Positions 33,926 to 44,825 of a DNA stretch of 64,000 nt are shown piece after piece. The translations under genes were made by a program, and so were the position numbers. The notes beneath the pieces are model-generated. The model saw nothing but the letters and a program-made list of their open reading frames with translations, ran no database searches and was not told where the DNA came from. The stretch is from Nitrospira defluvii (GTDB lineage Bacteria > Nitrospirota > Nitrospiria > Nitrospirales > Nitrospiraceae), in contig NZ_CAJNBJ010000005.1 of assembly GCF_905220995.1 (NCBI RefSeq), positions 1-64,000 of the forward strand. Reading direction: 5' to 3'. Each line of letters begins with the position of its first letter. The stretch's first letter is position 1.

Positions 33926-36342
33926 TGGCTCGTCTCGTTTCACCGGGTGTGCTGGTGCGCTGGTTCGAAGACATCGGCATCGAGGATGTGCCGGTCGTCG
34001 GGGGCAAGAACGCATCATTGGGGGAAATGTATCGGGAGTTGGCCGCCCAAGGAGTCAAGGTCCCGAACGGGTTTGCAATTACGGCGCAGGCCTATCGGGA
34101 GTTTGTCCGCGAGGCCGGACTTGAGGCGGTCATTTCGGATGCCTTGAAGGACTTGGATGCGCGGGATCTGGACAACCTCCGCCGGCGGGGCAGTCGCATC
34201 CGCCAAGCCATGCTCGCGGCGACCTTGCCGGACGCGCTCGCGCGTGAGATCCTCGCGGCCTACGCCCGGTTGGGCGAGGGAGCCCAGGAGCCGGTCGATG
34301 TCGCCGTGCGGAGCAGCGCCACCGCGGAGGATCTGCCGGATGCCAGTTTCGCGGGGCAGCAGGAGACCTACCTGAACGTGCAGGGGCCGCTGGCGCTGCT
34401 CGACACCTGCAAGCGGTGTTTCGCGTCCTTGTTTACCGACCGCGCGATCGCCTATCGGGTCGAGAAAGGCTTCGATCATCGGAAGATTGCCCTCTCCATC
34501 GGGGTCCAGCGCATGGTCCGCTCGGACCTCGCCGCCGCCGGCGTCATGTTCTCCATCGATACGGAGACGGGGTTCGAGCAGGCCGTCTTGATCAATGCTT
34601 CCTACGGTCTCGGTGAGAACGTCGTGCAGGGCTCGGTGAACCCCGATGAATTCTATGTCTTCAAGCCGACGCTCAAGGATGGTTACCGCCCTATCTTAAG
34701 TAAACGCCTGGGCAGTAAGGAGTTCAAACTGATTTACGATGCGGGCGGGAACAAGATGGTGAAGAATGTGCCGGTGCCTCCCGACGACCGGGCGAGATTC
34801 GCCATTACGGACGATGAAATCCTCACGCTTGCCCGTTGGGCGTGCGTGATCGAAGACCACTATCGCGCCAAACGCGGCGTCGCCAGTCCGATGGATATGG
34901 AGTGGGCCAAGGACGGGCGCACCGGCGCACTCTTCATTGTGCAGGCAAGGCCCGAGACGGTGCAGTCGCAGAGGGATCTCGATGTGATCGAAACCTATCG
35001 CCTCACCCAGCGCGGCCGCGTGCTCGTCAGCGGGCGCAGCGTGGGCGGCAGAATCGGCCAGGGGACGGTCCGGGTCATCAAGCAGGTTCAGCAGATGCAG
35101 GACTTTCGTGAGGGCGACGTGCTGGTGACTGATAAGACCGACCCCGATTGGGTGCCCATCATGAAACGGGCCGCGGCTATCGTCACGAATCGTGGAGGCC
35201 GGACCTGCCATGCTGCGATCGTGAGTCGCGAATTGGGCCTGCCGGCCATTGTGGGGGCGGAGGCCGCGACGGAACGCTTGATAGACGGCCAGGTCGTCAC
35301 GGTCTCATGCGCCGAGGGCGAGACCGGATATGTGTACGAGGGCCGGTTGCCGGTCGAGGTCGACCGGGTGAGCCTCAAAGACCTGCGCCGCCCCAAGACC
35401 GCGATCATGATGAATGTGGCCAATCCGGAAGAAGCCTTTCGCCTGTCATTTCTCCCCAACGACGGGGTCGGGCTGGCCCGCGAGGAATTCATCATCGCCA
35501 ACTCCGTCAAAGCCCATCCGCTTGCCCTGCTCGATTATGAACGTCTCGACGATCCATCCGTGAAGGCCGAGATCGACCGGATCACGCTGGGTTATCACGA
35601 CAAAGCGCAGTTCTTTGTGGACAAGCTGGCACAAGGGGTAAGCATGATCGCGGCAGCCTTCTATCCGAAGGACGTGATCGTCCGGCTCAGCGACTTCAAA
35701 TCAAACGAGTATGCCAACCTGATTGGTGGCCGTCGGTACGAACCGAACGAAGAGAACCCCATGCTGGGTTTCCGGGGCGCCTCCCGCTACTACGATGCAC
35801 GCTACCAGGCAGGCTTTGCCCTGGAATGCCGTGCATTGCGTGACGTGCGGGAGACGATGGGCCTGATCAACGTCAAGATCATGATCCCCTTCTGCCGGAC
35901 GATTGACGAGTGCCGGCGGGTGCTCGGCGAAATGGCGCGGCACGGATTACGGCGCGGCGAGCGCGGTTTGGAGGTGTACCTCATGTGCGAAATTCCTAGC
36001 AACGTCATCCTCGCCGAAGAGTTCGCGGAGTTGTGCGATGGATTCTCCATCGGCTCGAACGATCTGACGCAACTGACCTTGGGAGTGGATCGGGACTCTG
36101 ACCTCGTGGCCCCGCTGTTTGACGAGCGCAATCCGGCCGTCACCCGGATGATCTCAATGGCGATTCGCGCCACCAAGACCACAGGTCGGAAGATCGGCAT
36201 CTGCGGGCAGGCGCCCAGCGACTATCCGGAGTTCACTCGGTTCCTGGTCGAGGAAGGCATCGACAGCATTTCGCTCAATCCGGATGCCGTCGTACGCACC
36301 ACGGAAGCGGTCTTGGCGATCGAACAGCGCCTGGTGAAATGA
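33922..36342 (+). CDS. ppsA: Phosphoenolpyruvate synthase
   Basis: This enzyme makes PEP from pyruvate, ATP and water for gluconeogenesis or the reductive TCA carbon route. The 806 residues follow the family order. An N-terminal ATP-grasp region comes first (VGGKNASLGEMYREL near 23, and GLGENVVQGSVNPDEFYVF near 230). The swivelling phosphohistidine domain follows (GGRTCHAAIVSRELGLPA, His near 428). The PEP-binding barrel ends in DGFSIGSNDLTQLTLGVDRD near 705 and GICGQAPSDYPEF near 760. Start codons ATG 33922 and 33925 are both possible after GAGGTGG. It is coupled to the YihY gene by a 4-base overlap and sits downstream of phosphoketolase. Confidence 0.95.
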   Translation: MMARLVSPGVLVRWFEDIGIEDVPVVGGKNASLGEMYRELAAQGVKVPNGFAITAQAYREFVREAGLEAVISDALKDLDARDLDNLRRRGSRIRQAMLAATLPDALAREILAAYARLGEGAQEPVDVAVRSSATAEDLPDASFAGQQETYLNVQGPLALLDTCKRCFASLFTDRAIAYRVEKGFDHRKIALSIGVQRMVRSDLAAAGVMFSIDTETGFEQAVLINASYGLGENVVQGSVNPDEFYVFKPTLKDGYRPILSKRLGSKEFKLIYDAGGNKMVKNVPVPPDDRARFAITDDEILTLARWACVIEDHYRAKRGVASPMDMEWAKDGRTGALFIVQARPETVQSQRDLDVIETYRLTQRGRVLVSGRSVGGRIGQGTVRVIKQVQQMQDFREGDVLVTDKTDPDWVPIMKRAAAIVTNRGGRTCHAAIVSRELGLPAIVGAEAATERLIDGQVVTVSCAEGETGYVYEGRLPVEVDRVSLKDLRRPKTAIMMNVANPEEAFRLSFLPNDGVGLAREEFIIANSVKAHPLALLDYERLDDPSVKAEIDRITLGYHDKAQFFVDKLAQGVSMIAAAFYPKDVIVRLSDFKSNEYANLIGGRRYEPNEENPMLGFRGASRYYDARYQAGFALECRALRDVRETMGLINVKIMIPFCRTIDECRRVLGEMARHGLRRGERGLEVYLMCEIPSNVILAEEFAELCDGFSIGSNDLTQLTLGVDRDSDLVAPLFDERNPAVTRMISMAIRATKTTGRKIGICGQAPSDYPEFTRFLVEEGIDSISLNPDAVVRTTEAVLAIEQRLVK

Positions 36343-36388
36343 TCGCTGCCCGCAGAAAAGCGGCGGCCAGGAAGAATGGTTCATCATA

Positions 36389-37315
36389 ATGGGGAAAAGA
36401 ATGCGAATGGCGTCGAGGAGGACAACGGGCTGCGTGTTGTTGCCCACCGACTTTCAGCAACCGGCTCGGCGGGCGTTTAACTACGCCTTGAAACTTGCAA
36501 ACGTATACGGCGTCAAACTGGAAATTGTCCATGTGATCAAGACTGTGTCCGAATCATCGCAGGTGTCCCCTGAGAGCCGCTCTCTGGATTCCCTCAAAAC
36601 TTCCGCGTTGCTTGAGCTGGGACGGTTGACGAGCATGGCGAAGGACGCTGGAATCAATGCACAACCTCGCCTGCTCTTCGGCGGTCCCAGCGACTGTATC
36701 CTGGAGTCCGCGGCCGCTTATCATGCGGGGCTCATCGTCATGGGAACACACGGACACACCGGATGGGATCGATTGCGGCTCGGCAGTACCGCGCAAGCGG
36801 TCGTGCGGGAAGCCTCCTGTCCCGTGTTGACGTTGCAGGAAGTCGTGGCGCGAGATTCGTTTCGACATCATGCCAAGGTCAGCCTGGATCGGTTACTGGT
36901 GGCCACCGACTTCTCACCCTGCGCCGATGCGGCCTTGCGCTATGTATCCGGGATGGCAGCACGGCTGAAGGCACAGGTCTGTATCGTGCACGCGGCGGAT
37001 GAGGGGATGGCCCACAAGGTCGGACTGCGCAAGCTGAGGATCCTCACCCGGGAGCTACAGCAGAACGGCATCGCCGCAGAGAGTATGTCCGCTCCTGGCG
37101 ACCCGGTCGAGATCATCCTGCGTCTGGCTGCGCAGTGGCAGGCCGACGTGATTGCAGCCGGCACCCAAGGTCGACGAGGACTGGCCCGAATGTTGCTGGG
37201 AAGTGTGGCGGAGGCGCTATTGGGCCGAGCCGGTTGTCCTGTTCTGATCCTTAGAAACGTTTCGCAATTCCTCCCCGCTGGTGATCGCCACGAAAGGCGA
37301 CGCACAAGCTCATGA
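36389..37315 (+). CDS. Two-domain universal stress protein (UspA)
   Basis: This 308-residue tandem UspA protein has domain 1 (about 14-145) beginning [18 protein letters not shown] and ending [20 protein letters not shown]. Domain 2 (about 165-300) begins [17 protein letters not shown] and ends [20 protein letters not shown]. Both carry the G-x2-G-x9-G-S/T nucleotide-binding loop, so ATP binding is expected in each. It overlaps the antiporter gene by four bases and is one of three such genes here. Confidence 0.9.
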   Translation: MGKRMRMASRRTTGCVLLPTDFQQPARRAFNYALKLANVYGVKLEIVHVIKTVSESSQVSPESRSLDSLKTSALLELGRLTSMAKDAGINAQPRLLFGGPSDCILESAAAYHAGLIVMGTHGHTGWDRLRLGSTAQAVVREASCPVLTLQEVVARDSFRHHAKVSLDRLLVATDFSPCADAALRYVSGMAARLKAQVCIVHAADEGMAHKVGLRKLRILTRELQQNGIAAESMSAPGDPVEIILRLAAQWQADVIAAGTQGRRGLARMLLGSVAEALLGRAGCPVLILRNVSQFLPAGDRHERRRTSS

Positions 37316-38820
37316 CGCTCACTATTGAATATCTGCTTCTCGGGACTTCGGGGTTGCTGCTGCTGAGCGTGATCGCCAGCAAGGCGTCTGGACGATTGGG
37401 AGTTCCCGCCCTGCTGTTGTTCCTCGTCATCGGGATGCTTACGGGGTCCGATGGGCCGGGCGGCATCCACTTCGATAATCCCTGGCTCGCCCAGTCGCTC
37501 GGCGTGGTCGCGCTCGCGTTTATTCTGTTTGCGGGCGGCATGGATACGGAGTGGGCCAGCGTTCGGGCACAGCTTGGAAAAGGCATGATGCTTTCAACGC
37601 TGGGTGTGGCGATCACTGCGGGGCTGGTCGGATTGTTTGCCAGGACGATCCTCGGGATGTCATGGCTGGAGGGGCTGCTGATCGGCGCCATTGTCTCCTC
37701 GACCGACGCGGCCGCCGTCTTCGCCGTCATGCGGTCACGGCATGTGAGTCTTCGCAGCCCGTTGAAACCGCTGCTCGAACTTGAATCCGGCAGCAACGAC
37801 CCGATGGCAGTGTTCCTCACCATCGGGCTGATCAGTCTGCTCACGGGGGCCTCCACGTCGGTGACCGACTTGCTTCCCATGTTTGTGCGCCAAATGGTGC
37901 TCGGCGCCGCCATCGGGTACGGCATCGGCAAGGTGATGGTGTTGCTGATCAACCGGCTGCGGCTCGAATATGACGGACTCTATCCGGTATTGACCTTGTC
38001 CCTGGTCCTCTTGACCTACAGCGGCAGTGCCTGGCTGGGCGGAAACGGATTTCTCGCGGTGTACCTCGCCGGACTGATGATGGGCAACAGCGAGTTCCTC
38101 CACAAGCGCAGCCTCACGCGGTTTCATGACGGACTGGCGTGGCTGATGCAGATCGCCATGTTTCTGACGCTCGGACTACAGGTGTTTCCCGTGCAACTGG
38201 TGCCCGTCGCCGGAACGGGACTGCTCCTGGCGCTGTTCCTGATGGTCGTCGCTCGTCCGGTCGCGGTGTTCCTGACACTGGCGTTCACCGCGCTCAGTCT
38301 GCGCGAAAAGACGATGGTCGCCTGGGTCGGTCTGCGCGGAGCCGTGCCGGTCATTCTTGCCACGTTTCCGCTCCTCGCTGGCATTGCGCAGGCCACGATG
38401 ATGTTCAACCTGGTGTTCTTCATCGTTCTAACATCCGTCCTGCTCCAGGGCACGTCGATCCCGCTGGTCGCGCGCTGGCTCAAGGTGGAAGCGCGGCTGC
38501 CGAGGCGTCTCGAGGCCTCGCCGGTTTGGAATGCGCCAACCGGTCTCAAGAGCGGGTTGGTCGAAATGACCATCCCCGAATCGTCCGTGGCGGTCGGTCA
38601 ACGGCTTCTCGATCTCGGCCTGCCCAAGTCCACGCTCGTCATCCTGATCGGGCGGAAGGGGCAGTGTTTCGTCCCGGACGGCAGCACTGTGCTGGAGGCC
38701 AACGACTCGTTATTGCTTTTCACCGATCAGGCCTCTTCCTTCCGGCTCCGTGCCCTGTTGGAAGCCAGACATTCCTTTGAGGGAAAGAATGGGTCGGCGG
38801 GGGCTTTATCAACCGGTTAA
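37312..38820 (+). CDS. K+/H+ antiporter of the CPA1/NhaP2 (CvrA) type
   Basis: This 502-residue cation/proton antiporter has about twelve membrane helices from 5 to 395, including [30 protein letters not shown], and [19 protein letters not shown] with the acidic transport site. [15 protein letters not shown] follows near residue 160. A soluble C-terminal regulatory domain (about 420-490) has the TrkA-C pattern ([21 protein letters not shown]). TrkA-C plus CPA1 is typical of NhaP2, which exports potassium or other cations. It is co-transcribed with the stress protein upstream and the P-type ATPase downstream. Confidence 0.88.
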   Translation: MTLTIEYLLLGTSGLLLLSVIASKASGRLGVPALLLFLVIGMLTGSDGPGGIHFDNPWLAQSLGVVALAFILFAGGMDTEWASVRAQLGKGMMLSTLGVAITAGLVGLFARTILGMSWLEGLLIGAIVSSTDAAAVFAVMRSRHVSLRSPLKPLLELESGSNDPMAVFLTIGLISLLTGASTSVTDLLPMFVRQMVLGAAIGYGIGKVMVLLINRLRLEYDGLYPVLTLSLVLLTYSGSAWLGGNGFLAVYLAGLMMGNSEFLHKRSLTRFHDGLAWLMQIAMFLTLGLQVFPVQLVPVAGTGLLLALFLMVVARPVAVFLTLAFTALSLREKTMVAWVGLRGAVPVILATFPLLAGIAQATMMFNLVFFIVLTSVLLQGTSIPLVARWLKVEARLPRRLEASPVWNAPTGLKSGLVEMTIPESSVAVGQRLLDLGLPKSTLVILIGRKGQCFVPDGSTVLEANDSLLLFTDQASSFRLRALLEARHSFEGKNGSAGALSTG

Positions 38821-38861
38821 TAAGGAGTCACCGCCTCGTGAAAGACAAAAGGAGAGAAACA

Positions 38862-41735
<2,874 letters not shown>

Positions 41736-41802
41736 GGTTGTGTGATGGACGCCGTGCTCAATTCCGGTCGAACCGCATGAACAGACCCACATGAAATCCC
41801 GC

Positions 41803-41823
41803 GCCCTTCGGCAAGCTCAGGGC
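41803..41823. repeat. Short palindromic repeat (CCCTTCGGCAAGCTCAGGG type)
   Basis: GCCCTTCGGCAAGCTCAGGGC is an imperfect inverted repeat of a kind scattered widely in bacterial intergenic DNA. It lies 68 bp after the P-type ATPase gene. No function is assigned. Confidence 0.5.
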
Positions 41824-41900
41824 GAATGGATTATCGCCGGATTCTAAGGGACCCAACACTACTGCGGCGCGCCGACATCGTAAAAGAGGGGAGCACGGAC

Positions 41901-41996
41901 ATGGACTCATTCTTGCTGCTCGGGAGCCTGGCGGTCGTCATTGGCGTCGTCGGCGTGATTGTGCTGATGAAAGGCAGGAAGAAGAAAGACCGGTGA
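41901..41996 (+). CDS. 31-residue single-helix membrane protein
   Basis: ATG 41901 follows GAGGGGAG. The peptide is one hydrophobic helix (LLLGSLAVVIGVVGVIVLM) followed by a strongly basic tail (KGRKKKDR). That is a typical small inner-membrane protein with the C-terminus in the cytoplasm. It stands 50 bp before a cupredoxin gene. A similar broken micro-ORF stands before the first cupredoxin gene (20234). Role unknown. Confidence 0.55.
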   Translation: MDSFLLLGSLAVVIGVVGVIVLMKGRKKKDR

Positions 41997-42067
41997 TAGA
42001 TTCTTCCTCTGTACGTATCTCTGCGCGATTAGAAGGAGGTCTGATATGGGGAACCATGAACGGCTGA

Positions 42068-42505
42068 GTGTTCGTCATGCCCATAGCGGGTGTCGTGTGT
42101 GGGGCGATTTTGGCCGCCGTGCTGTGGATTGGCGCAATGCCGGGGGCTGTGCCGGAAGCGACATCGGTGCAAGAGCAGCGGATCGAGATCGCCATTCGCG
42201 ATTCGGTCTATGTGAGCACCAAGACCACGCCGATTCTTGCGGGGGTGCCGACTTTGCTGATCCTCCGCAACGAAGACCCTGTCCGGCACGGTTTCGTCTC
42301 GCCGATGTTTGCCTCGCTCCCCGTGCGCGTTGAGGGCGAAGGCATCGAAGTCTTTGGGAAAGGCATCGAAGGGGTGCATCTCGATCCCGGCAAAACTCTC
42401 GTGATTCGACTGACGCCGGAACGGCAAGGCAAGATGACCTTCCGATGCGATCTGCATCCGAACGTGCAAGGCGAGATCTATCTCTTGGATGTTCCTGTCG
42501 GATGA
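42068..42505 (+). CDS. Exported cupredoxin-like protein, second copy
   Basis: This 145-residue homolog of the protein at 20592 has a hydrophobic N-terminus, QEQRIEIAIRDSVYVS, VRHGFVSPM, DPGKTLVIRL and FRCDLHPNVQGEI. The axial Met of the first copy is replaced here, and Cys and both His are kept. The only good ribosome site (AAGGAGG) serves an ATG at 42046 that is one frame off (reads GNHERLSV). Either the GTG at 42068 is the start, or a one-base frameshift near 42065 has broken the gene. Confidence 0.65.
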   Translation: MFVMPIAGVVCGAILAAVLWIGAMPGAVPEATSVQEQRIEIAIRDSVYVSTKTTPILAGVPTLLILRNEDPVRHGFVSPMFASLPVRVEGEGIEVFGKGIEGVHLDPGKTLVIRLTPERQGKMTFRCDLHPNVQGEIYLLDVPVG

Positions 42506-42559
42506 GTCTCCACGGGAAGGAGTGGCGGTGTTTCAACCCCTGTCAGCCGGAGGTGATGC

Positions 42560-43744
42560 ATGATCGGACAATCGGTCAAACTCACGACGATTCGAGGCAT
42601 CGAGGTCGGTCTCCACTATTCCTGGTTCATCATCTTCTCCCTGATCACCTTTTCCCTCACGACGCGCTTCGCCTCGGAGCATTCCCACTGGACATCGGTC
42701 GAGCACTACACCGTGGCGATTGCTACCAGTCTGCTGTTCTTCTCCTCGATTCTCCTCCACGAATTGGCCCACAGTTTCGTGGCACTGGCCAAGGGCATTC
42801 CGGTCCGCTCGATCACGCTCTTTGTGTTCGGCGGCGTGGCGCAAATCGGACGGGAGCCTGACCGCCCGCTCACCGAGTTCCAGATCGCGATTGCGGGACC
42901 GATCGCCAGCGCGGTGCTTGCCGTGGGATTCGGGTTTGTGTCTCATCTCGCCGGAGATCAATTCGAGCATGTCGCGGCGCTCGCAGGGTGGCTGTCGTCG
43001 ATCAACCTCATGCTGGCGCTGTTCAACCTGGTGCCGGGCTTCCCGCTCGACGGGGGACGAATCTTAAGAGCGGCCCTCTGGCGCTTGACCGGAAACTTCT
43101 CGAAGGCCACGCGCATCGCGGCCGGCTCCGGGCAGCTCGTCGGGTATGGAATCATTCTTGGCGGGATCTGGACAGGGTTGGTCACCGGGAGCTGGTTCAG
43201 CGGACTGTGGCTGGCCTTCATCGGCTGGTTCTTGCTCAACGCGGCACAGGAAAGCGTCCTGCAAATGAGCATGCGGTCGGCGTTGAGCGGCCTGATGGCC
43301 GAAGATATCATGGCCCGGGACTGTCCCACTGTGCCTGGCCACCTGAGTCTCGTGGACCTGGTACACGAGCATATTCTCAAGACAGGGCAGCGATGCTTTC
43401 TGGTCTCGCAGAACGGACGACTTGAGGGCCTCGTGACGCTGCACCAGGTGAAGGCCGTGCCCCAAGAACGATGGGGGGACAGTTTCGTGGTGCAGGCGAT
43501 GACGCCGATTGACCGGCTGCATGCGGTGGCGCCGGAGACGGCGATTCTGGACGTCTTGAGAGTCATGGAGCAACACGATGTCAACCAGGTCCCGGTCACA
43601 CAAGACGGCCGGTTGCTCGGCATGATCACGCGGGATCATCTGTTGCGGGTGCTCTATGCCAATCTCGAGTTAGGTGCTCACAAGGGGGTCGCTATCGGCG
43701 CAGGAGATCCGAAGACGCAACCGGGCTTGAGCAGGAGGACCTGA
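42560..43744 (+). CDS. Site-2 protease (M50) with CBS domain pair
   Basis: This intramembrane zinc metalloprotease has 394 residues. Membrane helices surround the zinc site LLHELAHSFVAL (HExxH near residue 68), and the third ligand region is FNLVPGFPLDGGRILRA near 160. Residues about 245-370 hold two CBS motifs (LMAEDIMARDC, VQAMTPIDRLHAV, VNQVPVTQDGRLLGMITRDHLL) that usually bind adenosine nucleotides. Bacterial members of this subgroup cleave membrane proteins in stress control, gated by cell energy state; that role is inferred. GGAGGTGATGC precedes the ATG. The next gene is a UspA three bases on. Confidence 0.9.
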   Translation: MIGQSVKLTTIRGIEVGLHYSWFIIFSLITFSLTTRFASEHSHWTSVEHYTVAIATSLLFFSSILLHELAHSFVALAKGIPVRSITLFVFGGVAQIGREPDRPLTEFQIAIAGPIASAVLAVGFGFVSHLAGDQFEHVAALAGWLSSINLMLALFNLVPGFPLDGGRILRAALWRLTGNFSKATRIAAGSGQLVGYGIILGGIWTGLVTGSWFSGLWLAFIGWFLLNAAQESVLQMSMRSALSGLMAEDIMARDCPTVPGHLSLVDLVHEHILKTGQRCFLVSQNGRLEGLVTLHQVKAVPQERWGDSFVVQAMTPIDRLHAVAPETAILDVLRVMEQHDVNQVPVTQDGRLLGMITRDHLLRVLYANLELGAHKGVAIGAGDPKTQPGLSRRT

Positions 43745-43746
43745 CC

Positions 43747-44655
43747 ATGAAAGTCGTACTCGCGGTGGATCAGCCGCGCGATGCCACGATAGCTGCGCGG
43801 TTCTTGGAGGTTGTCCGGCTTCCCCGCGGCACAGCCTTGTCGGTCATGCATGTGATCGAGGTCCCGCATAGGGCGCTTCGTTTCCCGGGTCAGCAAGGCA
43901 TGCTCGCAGATTGGCGGAAGGAATCGGTCATGAGCGCGCGCCGGCTCATCGACCGTCTTGTGCCACCCCTCCGCGCGCAAGGGCTACGGGTGCGCCCAGT
44001 GGTGAAGGAGGGGTTGCCGGGGCCGGTGTTGCTGGATACCGCGGAGCGCATGCGGACGGATCTCACCATCCTGGGACCCCATGGCTCCTCACGTCTCAGG
44101 CGGTTCCTGCTCGGTAGCGTTAGCGAGCTGCTCCTCAATGAAGCGCCCGGTTCGATCCTGATCGTGCGCGGTCGGTCACGAGGCCGCCGAGATCGCGGGA
44201 TGAGTGTGGTGCTTGCGATGGATTGTTCGACGGATGCCAAGAGTGCCGCGGGGTTTCTCTCCAAGCTGCGCCTTCCGCGCGGGTCACACGTCATACTCCT
44301 GCATGTCGAAGAGGATGCGGATCGTGAGTTGGCTCGCATCAGCGGCATGGGGCGGGTCGACTTGACGCAGGCTGTCGAGCGGGCGATGCGTGAGCGCAAA
44401 CGCCGGACCCTGCTCATGCTGGAGCGGATGGGGCGGAAGTGTGCACAGCAGGGACTCGCCGTCGATCACGTCTTCGCGGAGGGATCTCCAGCTGAAGCAA
44501 TCCTTAGTGCCGCGGAGCGCCATCGTGCGGATCTGATTGTGATGGGCTCGAAAGGGCTCACAGGGATCGATCGCTTCCTCATCGGCAGTGTGTCCCGCAA
44601 GGTGGCGCGGCATGGGCCCTGTTCAGTGCTGGTGGTGAGGAAGCGAAGACGATGA
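43747..44655 (+). CDS. Two-domain universal stress protein (UspA), second copy
   Basis: This 302-residue tandem UspA protein follows AGGAGGACC. Domain 1 runs from VVLAVDQPRDATIAARF to LGPHGSSRLRRFLLGSVSEL. Domain 2 runs from VVLAMDCSTDAKSAAGF to MGSKGLTGIDRFLIGSVSRK. Both nucleotide loops are present. It lies between the CBS protease and a calcium-type ATPase, which suggests a shared response. Confidence 0.88.
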   Translation: MKVVLAVDQPRDATIAARFLEVVRLPRGTALSVMHVIEVPHRALRFPGQQGMLADWRKESVMSARRLIDRLVPPLRAQGLRVRPVVKEGLPGPVLLDTAERMRTDLTILGPHGSSRLRRFLLGSVSELLLNEAPGSILIVRGRSRGRRDRGMSVVLAMDCSTDAKSAAGFLSKLRLPRGSHVILLHVEEDADRELARISGMGRVDLTQAVERAMRERKRRTLLMLERMGRKCAQQGLAVDHVFAEGSPAEAILSAAERHRADLIVMGSKGLTGIDRFLIGSVSRKVARHGPCSVLVVRKRRR

Positions 44656-44680
44656 GCGTCTAGAGGAAAGGGAACAGCAC

Positions 44681-44816
44681 ATGCTGTGGGAGGCTGTGTG
44701 TTTTCAGCGAGCCGGAGCGCGTACTGATAATCGCGGGCTATGCATTGGGGATGAGCTTGTTGTATCGGATCAGCAGGGAACGGGTCAGGCGGTACCGATC
44801 GCACGAGTTGGAGTAG
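44681..44816 (+). pseudogene. Possible small membrane protein with a frameshift
   Basis: ATG 44681 has a fair ribosome site (AGGAAAGGG). After about ten codons a one-base shift leads into a frame reading SEPERVLIIAGYALGMSLLY and a basic tail ending SHELE before TAG 44814. The hydrophobic helix plus basic tail resembles a small membrane protein. It may be a relic, or an artefact of reading two frames. Confidence 0.3.
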
Positions 44817-44825
44817 GAGAAGGAT

